DNA of 64,000 nt from Trachythela sp. YZ-2020 (GCA_016169945.1 JADLSH010000138.1:1054001-1118000); one strand, 5' to 3'. Positions 45,742 through 56,348 are shown, counted from the first letter of the stretch. Translations and numbers: made by a program. Notes: generated from the letters alone by a model not told the origin.

Positions 45742-46267
45742 CTGTTGATGGAATACATATAGAAGTTTGTCGAACAAATCAAAACTATTACAGGTGCATG
45801 ATACCAGCTGCACATTTCTCTCACAGTTTCTTTAGCATATATTGAGTAATTAAACACACATAGTCATAGAGTAATTAAGGCGGTGTTAAACTATGCAACT
45901 TTTTTGAATTGAATTTTAATAAAAACTGATATTGTAACTAAGAACGGTTAAATTGCATCAGAAGTTGCATACAATAACTAAACAAAACTATATGATACTA
46001 CATTAAAAAGTACAACTATAGGCCGTTAATTATGTCATATTTACAAGTCATTGATTTAAAATATTTTGAGGAAAGAATGAGTTCCTAAAACGTTCCGTCT
46101 TACAAAAATAGTTTTTGTAAAGGCCATTATGTCTTAATTCATAGTTAGTTAAAATTCTATCAGGTAAACATTCAGAAAGTTTGACATTATCGTGATTATC
46201 ATTAAAAAACTTGTCTCGCAATTTTTTAAATAAATAATAAAACAATTATTGAATTCGGTTTTCGCGT

Positions 46268-46365
46268 GATATGAAGAATTATCAAGCCTCAGTTTCGTGT
46301 TATCAACCTCAGCCTTCGGCTTCGGTTGATAATACAAAACCTCGGCTTGGTAATTCTTCATATCA
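46268..46365. repeat. Long imperfect palindrome (copy B)
   Basis: Same fold-back element as 5074-5173. Confidence 0.8.
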
Positions 46366-46833
46366 TGCTCAACCTCATTCAATAATTGTTAAATAGCTGG
46401 AAACAGACGTAGTCGGGGTTGTTCTGTTCCATGCTTTCTAGTATGGCCAAAGAAAAATTGGAAGGCTGACAAAGTCATGCAGCCATCTCACGACCACAAA
46501 ACACGAACAAACAGGAGGACGTTTTGAGCTGATATCTGCAGCTAAAAAGATGAACTAGATTGAGGTCGGCAAAAATTAGCAAACCTGGGAGGTTGACAGG
46601 TTTGCATTTAGGTCGGCCTTGACGAATGCTGACTTTGTTTTCGAGGGTCGTGTTTTCGAGGGCAGATTTTCGTATAAAAGAAACGTTTATTCTTCCAGTA
46701 TCTTCACGTGTTATACATTTCTATGGGAAATGATGGGAACTGAGCCTGTTACTCGAAACAACGTAAGTAGCAATGGTGGGGCTTTAGCTCACTTCCAGAC
46801 ATACTTCTACGAATCCCAGACATTATGGCGGCG

Positions 46834-47038
46834 CCAACACCCGATTCATTATGGTGTCATCAACACCCGATTCATTATGGTGTCATCAACACCCGATTCA
46901 TCAACACCCGATTCATTATGGATCTGGCTCAAATCCAAAAGCCAAGGTCAAATCCAAAAGCCAAGGTCAAATCCAAAAGCCAAGTTCAAATCCAAAAGCC
47001 AAGGTCAAATCCAAAAGCCAAGTTCAAATCCAAAAGCG
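46834..47038. repeat. Two adjoining minisatellites
   Basis: 46834-46920 repeats AACACCCGATTCATTATG with GTGTCATC. 46929-47038 repeats TCAAATCCAAAAGCCAAGG about six times. Open frames here come only from the repeats. More ACACC-GATTCATTATG copies are at 47118-47165. Confidence 0.9.
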
Positions 47039-47373
47039 TTGATCAAAACACTATTTGGACTTCCCACCCGATTCCAAGGTGTTTCACCCTCCCCTTGAAA
47101 AACATCATTATGGGTGTCGTCAACACCTGATTCATTATGACATCGCCAACACCCGATTCATTATGAAATAAATAAAATTAACTGGGGTGATGTTTTTCCT
47201 TCCCCCGTTAATTTATACCCCGTCGTCCACCGAACATTCCAGCTAAGAAACTACAGGTAAGAACAAACGGTTGGTCCTTTGGCCATGGAAAATGACCACG
47301 CCCAAAGGACCCGCCAATTTGGCGGCCCCTTTACAATCCAATTCGACAGCCCCACAATCGACGAGTAACAAAA

Positions 47374-47405
47374 CTGTTTTGTTCCTTTGTACAGGAACAA
47401 AACAG
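47374..47405 (-). terminator. Hairpin downstream of DNA polymerase gene
   Basis: Perfect 13-bp stem CTGTTTTGTTCCT / AGGAACAAAACAG with a 6-base loop, 16 bases after the polymerase stop codon. Confidence 0.6.
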
Positions 47406-47420
47406 ACTATTGATTAAAAT

Positions 47421-50400
47421 CTAGTACCCATAAGGTAATGTATCGTAATTTGGTTGTACAACCCTCTTGTTGTAAACTAGTGAGAATTTCTTTTCTTGGT
47501 ACTTGTTGACTACTTCTTTGGTTTTAAAGTCCCTAGTTATCGCGCGGTCGTTAACTGTTGTTACTGAGTCAACATCACCAGTAACCAAGTCAGACATTAC
47601 ATTTAGATGAATTAATTTACTATTTTTACTGTTTAGGGTGAAACCCTTAACTTTACAAACTTGCTTACCACCATTCGTCTCATATGCGTATGACTTAGGA
47701 CCGGTGGCAGCCCATTGTGTGATATAATCACCCTTTAACTCATCGGTTAAATCCCCTAACGAGTCTCCTGTTTTTACTGTTTCGCCACCTGGGCGGTCTA
47801 TGTACCAAATACTATCGGTATCAAAACCAAGTACTTGATCACCAAGCGTGTCTAATACATCATACAACATTACTCGTGCATGACTTGTAGTGAAACAAGG
47901 TTTCTTTTACTACCTTTCTGTAGTGATCTAACGACTCGTACGCACACCCTGGACCAACTTCTGGTGGTTCGCTGGATTCTAGTTTAATCTTTAAAAACTT
48001 CCTTACGTAATCCTTGAATATGGACTCTGAAGTTTCTTCAAAATGCCAGACTTCATAAATTTCACTTACGAGGTACCCTTTCTCCAAGGCTCTGTTAAAT
48101 TCAGTTGTACACCATGTTCCAACAAATGATCTTTCCTCGGATGTGTGTTCGCACAGGGTTTGTTGTTGTGTTTCCGAACACTTTTTACACAGTGGGAACA
48201 ACAACTTTTCTGTTTTTTCAGTTTTTAACTTACCCTTTTCATTAGTTTTTTGTATTACACACTCTGTTTTTACTGGTAACACAGGGTGGTATAATCCATG
48301 CGGTGCTTCAACTTTACATTTAATATACCCAAACCAGTTAGGGTCATGCACCTTAGGATTAAAGATTTTTACAGGGTGGCCAACAGGATAGCGACAGCAG
48401 AATTGAACCCATGGGTACAAACTACAAAAGTCCACATACCTACCATATTCATCGTCTTTGAAGTCGTATTTGAGCTTTGTCACATTTGTACGACCACCAA
48501 AGAAGGCATCTCTAGGATTTAATGGTGTTATGAGCTTGGTTTTACCAGGTGATGTTAATTTCCATTTTTTAAACTTAGTGTTTTTAGCAAGTTCACACTC
48601 ATGAACCTCCACAAGCTTATGACCAGCATCAGTGATCATTTTGTTTTTCTCCAGAGTTCGTTGTCGTAACTCACACATACTTAGTTGGTTATTAACATTA
48701 ATTCTTTGATCGTAATAACACTTTTTACAACCATGCCAGTAACAACCTTGGAACTCATACACAGTGTTGGTTTCCGCACAGTAACCATCAACCTTACGTT
48801 TAGTACCACCGATTTGGTACTCACCGCCATTTAAGGCATGTTGAATATAGATACCCTGAGTCTCTTTAATATATTCCAACCAGTTAATACTAGTTGAACT
48901 ATAATTTTCAGAATTCCTATTCTCCTTAACGATAGCTATCGTATCTTTTGGCATATGATTACAACGGAACACAGTCAAACACACACTCGCAATGGTAATG
49001 TACTGTAAAGGATCTATGTTACATGATTCTATATAGTTTTCTCTAAATTTCATCATTGACCTTCTTAGAATGTCAACATCTGACCTACAATACGCTGCTA
49101 TTTCCTTCTTAAAGTCAAAGACATAGTTTTCTTTAACTCGTGTATTGTACCATTGCTCGAAAGATTCTTTGTCTTTAGGAATCATCGCGTCTGGATTATA
49201 GTCTTCGATAGGTGGCATGGGCCCTATGTAGTCCTGGTTCTCAGACTTATTAAAGTAATGAGGAAAGTACCCCTTTTTAAGTTCTGTTAATCCAAATGTG
49301 TCTGGTAACTTTGACAGTGGTAACGGTACAAAGTTTATGCTATCGATGAACCTTCGACCCTGGAAAGTCATGTATACAAGTTTTGTACCGTTGTAAATAC
49401 AATCTGGGACCTCTGAGTTGTGGTTCTCAATTAAATATTTCAGTATAAACTGACAGTCAAAGGCTTTTGAGTTGTGAGCTATGAAAGTATAATGATCATA
49501 CTTTGGTAAAAGTATGTCCTCACAAAAGTCGGCAATGTTATAAAAAATGTCCTCGTTACCGTTGAAGTCCCAATCGTGCGTAATTAACTATGTGTTCTCC
49601 GTTTTCTTGGATTGTTTCGAAGTCGTAAAACTTGTATTTTTCTGTACGCGTTTTACAACATTTACACCAATCCTTAGGATTGTTATATAGATCTTCACAT
49701 ACTTTTCCGAACTTTTTTTCATGTGTACAATGACCACCCTTAGTCTCTAATGGTGTCATAAAACATTTACGGGTGTGTGGATCGCGGTACTCTTTACAGT
49801 TAGTACAAGTGGAGAACCCACATATGTGATCCTTTAAAAGTATTGTACCAGTTAATATACGCTTACATTCAGTACATTTTTGACAACAGTTACACAATAT
49901 GTTTTCATGACCTGGTTTTCGTGCTCGGTTTCTTTTATGCTCGTCAAAACAGGCTTGTCCAAAGAATGATCGGTTACAACTATCACACCCCACCATTGGT
50001 TCATTTTTTTCTTTACATCCGCTATTAGACTTAAGGCACCCTAAACATTTTGAGGGGCACTTATGTTTGTCTCTATTACCGTAAGACTTATTACACACAT
50101 TACAGTAGTTATTTTTACTTAAGAACCCTGCCATACTTGTTATTACATCGAAATGGTTGTTGTTTTTGTATATATAAATCACACCACCATCAATAGGCCC
50201 TTCACTTAATAAAATATTGTTGAAATAGTCACCATTAACAACATTAATTTTAACACCAAGATGTATGGCAAACGTTTTGATATCTCCAAGAGTACTACCA
50301 AACTCGTTGATATCAACATCGGCCGCTTGGTGAAGTTTTTCAGCTTCTTCCTCTTGTAGTTGTCTAGAACCTTTAAAACCATTCTTGATCTGTGACTTAG

Positions 50401-51316
50401 TCCATTTTTCAGGATTGATAATAGCCAACGCTGTCACGATAGCACGCGCCGCACACATTCCATCATCATTGGATATTGAAATTATAGATTTTTTCATCTT
50501 AACATTGTTTTTAGTAATCCGTCTACGACCCATACCACGAGGTATTTTCACACCTAGTATATCAATAATAAGCTCTTCTAAAGAGACCTCCTTGTAATCC
50601 ACAAATTCTAGTGCCGCCTTTAAAAACTCTGAGGTAAGACCGTCCACGGGAATAATAATTAGTTTTGTCCTAAATGGTGTGTGCCAATCTAAATGTGAGA
50701 GTGTTATTCTAATCTTATCACCAGGTTTTAAACTTTTATTGGCAATAACCCTGTTTAATGCATGCATAAAAACATCTACAGGGTCTACAAAACCATAGAG
50801 TTTAACTTTGTACTTAACATGGTAAGTAGTAAATTTGTCGTTGGTACGTTGTGATATTAGGATTAGTTTAAATAGATCGTACGGACTGTTTTTAGTCACT
50901 GGTTGGTTCTCTTGACTTGGATCGTTTAGAATCTGACCCTTTGGGTGTCTTCTTTCCTTCTCGGCTTTAATTTCACGCTCCCAAAGATCTAACATTTTTT
51001 TAGCGTCTATGTGAACTTTAGACTGTTTAAAGATCTTGGATAGTTTCCCTTCTAGCTTCTTTCTAATAGCCTTATTCCCTTTTTTGGTACCACTCCATAT
51101 TCTAGCCTCATCCATGACAAACTTCTGCCTTTTCTCTTCACGTATAATTTCGCGTTCCCACTTTGATGTTGTTTTAACAGATTCTTTCTGTTGCACTTTT
51201 TGTAGTCGTCGTTCAGCTTTAATCTGCTGTTTTAATGCCTTATTACGTTGGGTAATAAGTCTCTTTGTTTGGGCTTTTCTTGAATAACCCTTTGATGATA
51301 CATTGTTAGTGTTCAT
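47421..51316 (-). pseudogene. Protein-primed family-B DNA polymerase of Polinton, broken
   Basis: Read from 51316 leftward. The N-terminal 130 residues are a charged helical region. Near residues 290-395 is a possible OTU-like cysteine-protease fold (DDGMCAARAIV with a later HFDVI). Several Cys/His clusters follow (405-560), and exonuclease motif I, YDFET, closes the first frame (49556). A shift leads to AHNSKAFDCQF (ExoII). After the frame opening at 49371 come CRSDVDIL (ExoIII), EFQGCYWHGCKKCY and motif A, DFCSLYP. A second shift near 47870 leads to motif C, FDTDSIWY, and KSYAY. I find no motif B (KxxxNSxYG) between A and C, so about 100 residues of the palm seem deleted. As written it cannot be an active polymerase. 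Confidence 0.85.
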
Positions 51317-51422
51317 TTATTATACTGTGTATTAATAAAGGGTATCAAACAGATACTTAAAAAAATATACTGCTTAAATATCTGACAGCTTCTTTTCCAT
51401 TGATGATACAGTGTTACCGTTC

Positions 51423-51450
51423 ATTTCATTTTCCACGTGGAAAATGAAAT
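51423..51450. promoter_or_regulatory. 28-bp perfect palindrome centred on CACGTG between divergent genes
   Basis: ATTTCATTTTCCAC and GTGGAAAATGAAAT are exact inverses. It lies between the start of the polymerase gene (51316, minus) and that of the zinc-ribbon gene (51466, plus), 15 bases before the latter. It could be a shared promoter/operator, or a hairpin. Confidence 0.45.
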
Positions 51451-51465
51451 TTACACCTAGAATAA

Positions 51466-51804
51466 ATGGAAATGATAACGAAAAATCTTACGAGTACAGT
51501 TAGTAGAAGTGTAAACAAGTTGTTAAGTTCAATAGCCAAAAGATATAGTTTAGACCAACAAGAGCTTTTGGACATTTGGGAGCAACAAAATTTAAAAGTT
51601 ACTTGTCGGTATGTATTAACTAAGGGTAAAAAAATTGGAGAGATGTGCGGTAAAGTGTGTTTCACACCTAACATATATTGTAACAAACACAAACAAGTGG
51701 ACAGGATACAAAGAAAACCAAGTACCGAGGAACAGGATAGACTTAAGGATGTAATACATACAATACAGAATCTTCCAATATATACCATCTTGGAGGAGAA
51801 TTAA
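51466..51804 (+). CDS. Small Cys/His protein of Polinton
   Basis: 112 residues with a helical N-terminal half and a cluster CRYVLTKGKKIGEMCGKVC followed by IYCNKHK. This is a C-C-C-C-H spacing suited to one zinc. Similar short ribbons occur in proteins of large DNA viruses and Polintons, often of unknown role. The start follows AGAATAAATG, the element's usual start context. It is convergent with the gene ending at 51849, with a palindrome between them. Confidence 0.7.
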   Translation: MEMITKNLTSTVSRSVNKLLSSIAKRYSLDQQELLDIWEQQNLKVTCRYVLTKGKKIGEMCGKVCFTPNIYCNKHKQVDRIQRKPSTEEQDRLKDVIHTIQNLPIYTILEEN

Positions 51805-51811
51805 AACCATT

Positions 51812-51839
51812 AATTTGTAACCAAATTTGGTTACAAATT
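51812..51839. terminator. Palindrome between convergent Polinton genes
   Basis: A 28-bp perfect palindrome (AATTTGTAACCAAA / TTTGGTTACAAATT), 8 bases after the stop at 51804 and 10 before the stop at 51849. The arm AATTTGTAACC recurs in the hairpin at 59489-59516. Confidence 0.6.
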
Positions 51840-51848
51840 TTCCGGAGT

Positions 51849-52259
51849 TTACAACATAACACTTAACATCCAACCAAGTCCTAATCCAACTACCCCAACC
51901 GTAACATGTTTGTACTCATCCATTTCTTTTGATGGTTTATAATAATCCTCCAAGACAGGTTCTCTCACAAACACCTTACCATTGTGAGTAATCTTTTGTA
52001 ATTCCAACAATGACTTATTAACAGAATTCATATCGCTATTTGCGTCCAAAAGTTGTCGTCGCATCGCCGTAATCCTTTCCTTGTTAATAGCTTGCTTCTC
52101 ATACCATTTGTTTTTCGCCGCCGTTAATTGTTCCATCGCGATGTTGTGTCTTTTAATCTCTGTCTGGTATCCTTTATGATCCAAAAGTCTAAACAGGTAA
52201 CCGGTTCCTGTAAACGCAATCGCATTAAACAGCCCGGATAACGCAATTGTTGTTGCCAT
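51849..52259 (-). CDS. Polinton membrane/coiled-coil protein
   Basis: 136 residues. A hydrophobic N-terminal segment (about 4-25) is followed by a long charged helix (30-90) and a C-terminal hydrophobic segment (about 118-136), so both ends could sit in a membrane. Function unknown. The sequence RLLDHKGYQTEIKRHN is echoed in the neighbouring small gene at 52264-52434, which suggests a duplication. The start is preceded by AAATAAAAAT. Confidence 0.65.
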   Translation of the reverse strand: MATTIALSGLFNAIAFTGTGYLFRLLDHKGYQTEIKRHNIAMEQLTAAKNKWYEKQAINKERITAMRRQLLDANSDMNSVNKSLLELQKITHNGKVFVREPVLEDYYKPSKEMDEYKHVTVGVVGLGLGWMLSVML

Positions 52260-52263
52260 ATTT

Positions 52264-52434
52264 TTATTTCACAGCTGTTAAATTTTCCATGGCATTGTTG
52301 AACCTTTTAATTTCGGCTTGATATTCTAGACCTTGACGACGATCTAAAAGTCTAGACAGATAACTAGCGCCCTTGAACGCTACCGCGAATGATGCCGTAT
52401 AAAGTGCTATCACAGTAAATATCTTTGTTGCCAT
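52264..52434 (-). CDS. Short paralogue of the adjacent Polinton membrane protein
   Basis: A 56-codon gene: MATKIFTVIALYTASF is the hydrophobic start, then SRLLDRRQGLEYQAEIKRFN and NAMENLTAVK. It aligns with the first half of the 136-residue neighbour (RLLDHKGYQTEIKRHNIAM) but stops after the first helix. It ends 5 bases before the neighbour's start codon and begins after GATTAAATAAAATG. It is either a genuine short membrane peptide or a truncated duplicate. The clean start context favours a real gene. Confidence 0.6.
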   Translation of the reverse strand: MATKIFTVIALYTASFAVAFKGASYLSRLLDRRQGLEYQAEIKRFNNAMENLTAVK

Positions 52435-52439
52435 TTTAT

Positions 52440-52676
52440 TTAATCATCCCCCTTGAATGGGTTATCAGGTAGCATTTTCTTTGCTTCCAACACCTTAATT
52501 ACACTCGTACTGATACCAAACGCAGCCGTCAGTTTCAAAAGTCCTTCCATCGTACTTGGGATGCTCAATGAATCCTTCATTATTTTTTTACTTACATAGG
52601 AGACTGCGACAGCGCCTGCCACAATTAGCAATGAGTCATATAACTCTTTTGGTAAATCTTTAAATACACCAGCCAT
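52440..52676 (-). CDS. Small hydrophobic Polinton protein
   Basis: 78 residues with two weakly hydrophobic stretches (about 15-30 and 45-60) and an acidic C-terminus. It belongs to the minus-strand cluster 51849-52676 and starts after AATAAATAAATG. It is divergent from the capsid gene at 52703, with only 26 bases between the two start codons. No known domain. Confidence 0.6.
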   Translation of the reverse strand: MAGVFKDLPKELYDSLLIVAGAVAVSYVSKKIMKDSLSIPSTMEGLLKLTAAFGISTSVIKVLEAKKMLPDNPFKGDD

Positions 52677-52702
52677 TTATTTATTACAGTACTAAATAAA
52701 CA
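52677..52702. promoter_or_regulatory. Compact divergent promoter
   Basis: The 26-base gap carries an AAATAAA-type motif on each strand: TAAATAAATG facing left and TAAATAAACAATG facing right. This is the motif seen before most Polinton starts. Confidence 0.55.
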
Positions 52703-53920
52703 ATGTACAAAGTTAAAGAACTTTTACCGAGTTATGAGAAGATAACTTACTCTCAAATAAGAGGACCTAAAAAGCAAAACATCTTTACGCTAACACCAAC
52801 GGAAATATCGGAGAACCAGGAGCTTTACGTCAACATTCCAAAACTGTATGAGAATGTATGTTTGGTTCCTGGATCATTATACATCGTAGGTTCATTTAAA
52901 TCCAAAAATGACAAGTCCTGGTTTCTTAACAACCTCGCTAGTCTTCTACAAAAAAGTTTAGAGATAACTGTCGATGGGCAAGTTGTGTACGATAACACTG
53001 GGGAATCTCACTATGAGGTTTACAAAGCACTATGGGAGACCGAAGAAAAAAGAAAGAACATGGTGTGTCAAGGGATTGCTAACGAGAACACTCGTAAAAT
53101 TATGAGTGGCGATGACACCGGTGACAAAAATGTGAAAGCTGACAAGTACTTTGGTGAGCTTTTCAAAACCAAAGTCCACATTCCTCTTGGTAAAATCTTG
53201 AGAGATCAAGGGTTATATGCACCCTATGGTATGAAATCAAACATAAGGTACAAGATTACACTACCATCAGCCACAGAAATTATGAAGGCACAATCTGGTC
53301 AAAAAGTCGCTGGTTACACAATAGAAGACCTCCATCTTGAATATGAGACAATCACATCCCAAGAATTATACCAACAAGCATTAAATTCCTACAATGTGGG
53401 AAGGTCACTACTCCACTCTCAAGTGATGTTGATGAAAAAAGAGACATGGGCTAAGGGATCAACATTGGTAAATTTAAACATTAATGTGCCACGAAAATCC
53501 ATGAGAGGCATCGTACTTCTGTTTCGTGATGACACTGAGGACTCCGAACACTTTGTGTATCCAAACATATCCTCTGTTAAAGTTGCTATTGAGGGCACTC
53601 CAAACTCATTATACTCCCAAGGTCTTGAGGAACATAATCTTTTCAAATCTGCGGAGAACTTCTTCTTGAATTATACAACAGACACACTAAGCATAACTGA
53701 CTTTTACACTGATAACAAGTTTGCGCTTGTAATAGACATGAGAACAGTTTGTGACCCAACGGTAGCAGGGATAGGACGCAAAATTCTCAACACACAGGAT
53801 GGTGTGCTCCTGGAGATTAAGAAAAGGGTTACCACAAAGGATCTGACATGCTATGTATACATTATATCTGATGGTGTGATAAACATTGTTGGAAAACAAC
53901 TACAAAGCATTGAGTTCTAG
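52703..53920 (+). CDS. Major capsid protein (double jelly-roll) of Polinton
   Basis: 405 residues, intact. Two beta-rich halves (about 30-210 and 230-400) are linked by a helical region. The second half contains RGIVLLFRDDTEDSE, YPNISSVKVAIEGTPNSLYS and EEHNLFKSAENFF. The P-x-I-x-x-V-x-V-x-I-x-G-x-P-N-x-L-Y pattern recurs in hexon-like capsid proteins of Polintons and adintoviruses. It would form pseudo-hexameric capsomers. Length and position next to other structural genes fit. The assignment is from motif memory, not from a search. Confidence 0.7.
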   Translation: MYKVKELLPSYEKITYSQIRGPKKQNIFTLTPTEISENQELYVNIPKLYENVCLVPGSLYIVGSFKSKNDKSWFLNNLASLLQKSLEITVDGQVVYDNTGESHYEVYKALWETEEKRKNMVCQGIANENTRKIMSGDDTGDKNVKADKYFGELFKTKVHIPLGKILRDQGLYAPYGMKSNIRYKITLPSATEIMKAQSGQKVAGYTIEDLHLEYETITSQELYQQALNSYNVGRSLLHSQVMLMKKETWAKGSTLVNLNINVPRKSMRGIVLLFRDDTEDSEHFVYPNISSVKVAIEGTPNSLYSQGLEEHNLFKSAENFFLNYTTDTLSITDFYTDNKFALVIDMRTVCDPTVAGIGRKILNTQDGVLLEIKKRVTTKDLTCYVYIISDGVINIVGKQLQSIEF

Positions 53921-53958
53921 GGTTGAACATCTTATCAAACATCTTATCAAACATCATG

Positions 53959-53990
53959 GTTTTCTAATCCTAAAACAAGGATTAGAAAAC
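53959..53990. terminator. Hairpin after the capsid gene
   Basis: 13-bp perfect stem GTTTTCTAATCCT / AGGATTAGAAAAC with a 6-base loop, the same geometry as 47374-47405. It lies between the convergent stops at 53920 and 54010. Confidence 0.6.
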
Positions 53991-54009
53991 TGATTAACAC
54001 CCATTTAGT

Positions 54010-54318
54010 TTAGTCCAAATTTACAAGGTTGGGTGCTTTCATTACATGTGTTGGTGGGTCATTTTGATCTTTTGGTGGGCCCTTTTGGTCATTTGGTGGT
54101 GTGCACTTTTTGGTAGTACAATAATTCCACAGACTTCCTAATCCTAAAATAAGACCTAGTATTTTTAGCAACAAAAAATAGGGCATATCTTGACATGGTT
54201 CCGCTACTGGTTTTGGTAGCTTCCTCTTTGCTTTTTTAGACAGATCGCTTAGTTTTTCATTGGCGTCTTTCCTTTCAGGATCTGTTTCTTTAATAGGGTC
54301 TGTTATACTTTCACTCAT
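54010..54318 (-). CDS. Single-pass membrane protein of Polinton
   Basis: 102 residues: a charged N-terminus rich in Lys and Glu, one hydrophobic segment (PYFLLLKILGLILGLGSLW, about 46-65) and a Pro/Asp-rich tail with two Cys. Starts after ATAAATAAAATATG. No family recognised. It forms a minus-strand pair with the gene upstream (54326 onward), 7 bases apart. Confidence 0.6.
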   Translation of the reverse strand: MSESITDPIKETDPERKDANEKLSDLSKKAKRKLPKPVAEPCQDMPYFLLLKILGLILGLGSLWNYCTTKKCTPPNDQKGPPKDQNDPPTHVMKAPNLVNLD

Positions 54319-54325
54319 ATTTTAT

Positions 54326-55686
54326 TTATGGTAGCAACAAAAACTTCATAATATAACCAGTCACCATTGAGATTACTAATAGTGCTTGTAATTCTCGTGT
54401 GCTTGTGGATGGTACTTCTCGTGGATAAACTAAATTTAGATTTGGGGGAACCACTTTTGGAACCTTGTCAGGAATTGTGGGCGTATTCGGTGGCACAACT
54501 GGTGTCGCTTCGCTTTCAGACTCCTCACCGCTCGCTTCGCTCGCTTCCTTGTTAATATGATCATTGTGACCAAATGTCATTCCGTTACCAACCACCATTA
54601 AAATGTTGTTGTAACCTGGTATCTTTTGTTTTAATATTATCATGTCACTCGGTATAAGAATGACGCCAGGGCTAATTGCAAAGTTTAAAATTACATTAGT
54701 ACCCTTTATGGCATTTCTCATGTTAGAAATGGTAACGGTTTGATCGTCCTGTATGATAGTGTCTTCCACTAGTTTCTTAAAAACCTCTTGTGTTTGTAAG
54801 GATTTAGCACCTTTTCCCACGATAGCCCATCTGGTACTTGCCTGCGCACCAAGTACGCAGTACACATAAGATTCTAAACTTTGTTGGAATAACAACTGTC
54901 CGGTTTGTGTTAATCCTGTTGACTCTGTCGCGATGAACATTTTATAATCGTCCAAACTTTTAACAGTCCTGTCACCACGCTTTTGATATCTAATCCCACT
55001 TTGACCAAATTTACCAATTTCAGGGGTGTACTGTAATTCCTAACAGTTCCTCGTGGTTGTTTCGCTAACCAAGTACCTATCTGTTCTTGGCCGTGATGAA
55101 ATTCTGTTGTCCACTCATACACAACAGGGATGTTAATATTTATTAAATTTTTAATTCTTTGGTTTAAAAACCTATCCATCTTACTAGGATTTCTAATGAA
55201 CCTTCTCATGTGGTAATACAAGTGGTACCTCGCCAAGTTTCCCACAAATGTGTTTTCAGACTGAAAATGTTTGGTACTAATACCACAAACATAAGTTGAA
55301 ATGTAAGCGGCCAAACAAGCGGTCAAATATGGATTCTCAACGTAGTCGTTAAAGTTGGCCATGTTTTTTGTAATCACAAGATCTGGAAGCGTTGGGTCAA
55401 AACTCATCGTGTTGTTTACAAAAATACTTAGTTTACTAGGGTTTCCCGCGAATAAACCTTTGGTGAAACCCTGTACAACCCCTTTTGTATTCCAAATTCT
55501 AGGTTGCCAGTCCAATGCCCATCCAAAAGCGAAACTCTTAGCCTTAATATCGTAAGCTCTGCCGTTATGGACAAACATTGTCCTAACAAAAAGTGTGTTT
55601 CCTTTGTAATCCTTTACGGGTTGGAACATAAACGCGTCAACATTAGCGTAAGGGTATTTTTCTTTGAATTTTTGTTGTGCTGTCAT
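54326..55686 (-). pseudogene. Conserved Polinton protein (about 450 residues), one frameshift
   Basis: Two overlapping minus-strand frames (55686-54910 and 54955-54326) look like one gene. The last about 50 codons of the first frame turn unlike protein, while the second frame is already open and protein-like upstream of its first ATG. A single shift near 55040 would join them. The N-terminal half has ANVDAFMFQPVKDYKG and DLVITKNMANFNDYVENP. The C-terminal half has a long beta-rich stretch, an acidic/Pro-rich spacer and a final hydrophobic helix (VISMVTGYIMKFLLLP). Start 55686 is chosen because TAAATAAAATG precedes it; an upstream ATG at 55719 would overlap the divergent gene. Probably a virion protein; function unknown. 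Confidence 0.6.
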
Positions 55687-55712
55687 TTTATTTAGCGAAG
55701 CGGGTAAATAAA

Positions 55713-56348
55713 ATGTCAAAGTTAACAGTGTTTATATCCGAAAACAATACGGATGTGAATTTAAATGTCTTTCAAACTAACAAAACATTTCTGTATCTTA
55801 GATCTGCAACCATATTTTGGGAGTTCCACAATGTTTTACGTTATCAAATTACACATGGGACTGATAAACTTGTGTTTGACAAAGGATATTGGACATTCGC
55901 AAACATCCAAAGTAAACTTAAAGACGAGGGTATCACCCTTGTCGCAAACCATCGTGATTCCACATGTTCAATAAAATCTGAAAAATCTCTAAACTTGGGT
56001 AACAACATAGGTCCTATGTTAGGATTTCCACCTGACACTGCGTTGTTAAAAGATATCTGGCACAGTTCCAACCATGTTGATGTTAACCATGGGCTAAAAT
56101 ATATAAACATAGAATGTAGTATCGTAAATACTTGGCAAAACTTCGATACTAACGGAAAAGCAAGTCAAATAATAGCTTCGTTGCCGGTTACCACAACACA
56201 AGGATTATTAGATACCACCTCATTTTACGATAACATCAACTCAAAAACACCCATTGTCCAAAGATTTAATGCGTTATCATTTAAACTTACAACTAACATT
56301 GACTTTTCTGTAAACATGAGTGCATTGTTAGAACTTGAAATAGTTTAA
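55713..56348 (+). CDS. Minor capsid (penton-like, single jelly-roll) protein of Polinton
   Basis: 211 residues from ATG 55713, which follows GGTAAATAAA. It is beta-rich, with a conserved LGFPPDTALLKD segment, HGLKYINIECSIVNTWQNFD and a C-terminal PIVQRFNALSFKLTTN that ends in a short beta strand. This layout, with a Gly-Phe-Pro loop, a Cys-bearing strand and a terminal strand ending in acidic-aliphatic residues, is that of penton-like minor capsid proteins in Polintons. It would close the fivefold vertices. The frame is intact. The integrase gene starts 9 bases downstream. Confidence 0.65.
   Translation: MSKLTVFISENNTDVNLNVFQTNKTFLYLRSATIFWEFHNVLRYQITHGTDKLVFDKGYWTFANIQSKLKDEGITLVANHRDSTCSIKSEKSLNLGNNIGPMLGFPPDTALLKDIWHSSNHVDVNHGLKYINIECSIVNTWQNFDTNGKASQIIASLPVTTTQGLLDTTSFYDNINSKTPIVQRFNALSFKLTTNIDFSVNMSALLELEIV

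Larger units (their letters stand above)
37852..46763. repeat. Segmental duplication, copy B
   Basis: Direct copy of 1-5862 about 37.9 kb away, longer because of the 4.08 kb insertion at 41299-45382. It keeps about 30 bases of LINE coding sequence near 40208 and about 100 bases near 40790 that copy A lacks. Confidence 0.9.

Noticed and set aside
46834..47038. Regular repeats considered as a CRISPR-like array
   Set aside because: The units are contiguous with no spacers, in a clearly eukaryotic context.
46619..47130. Frames of 63-159 codons over the minisatellites left of the Polinton
   Set aside because: They consist mostly of translated tandem repeats in several frames at once.
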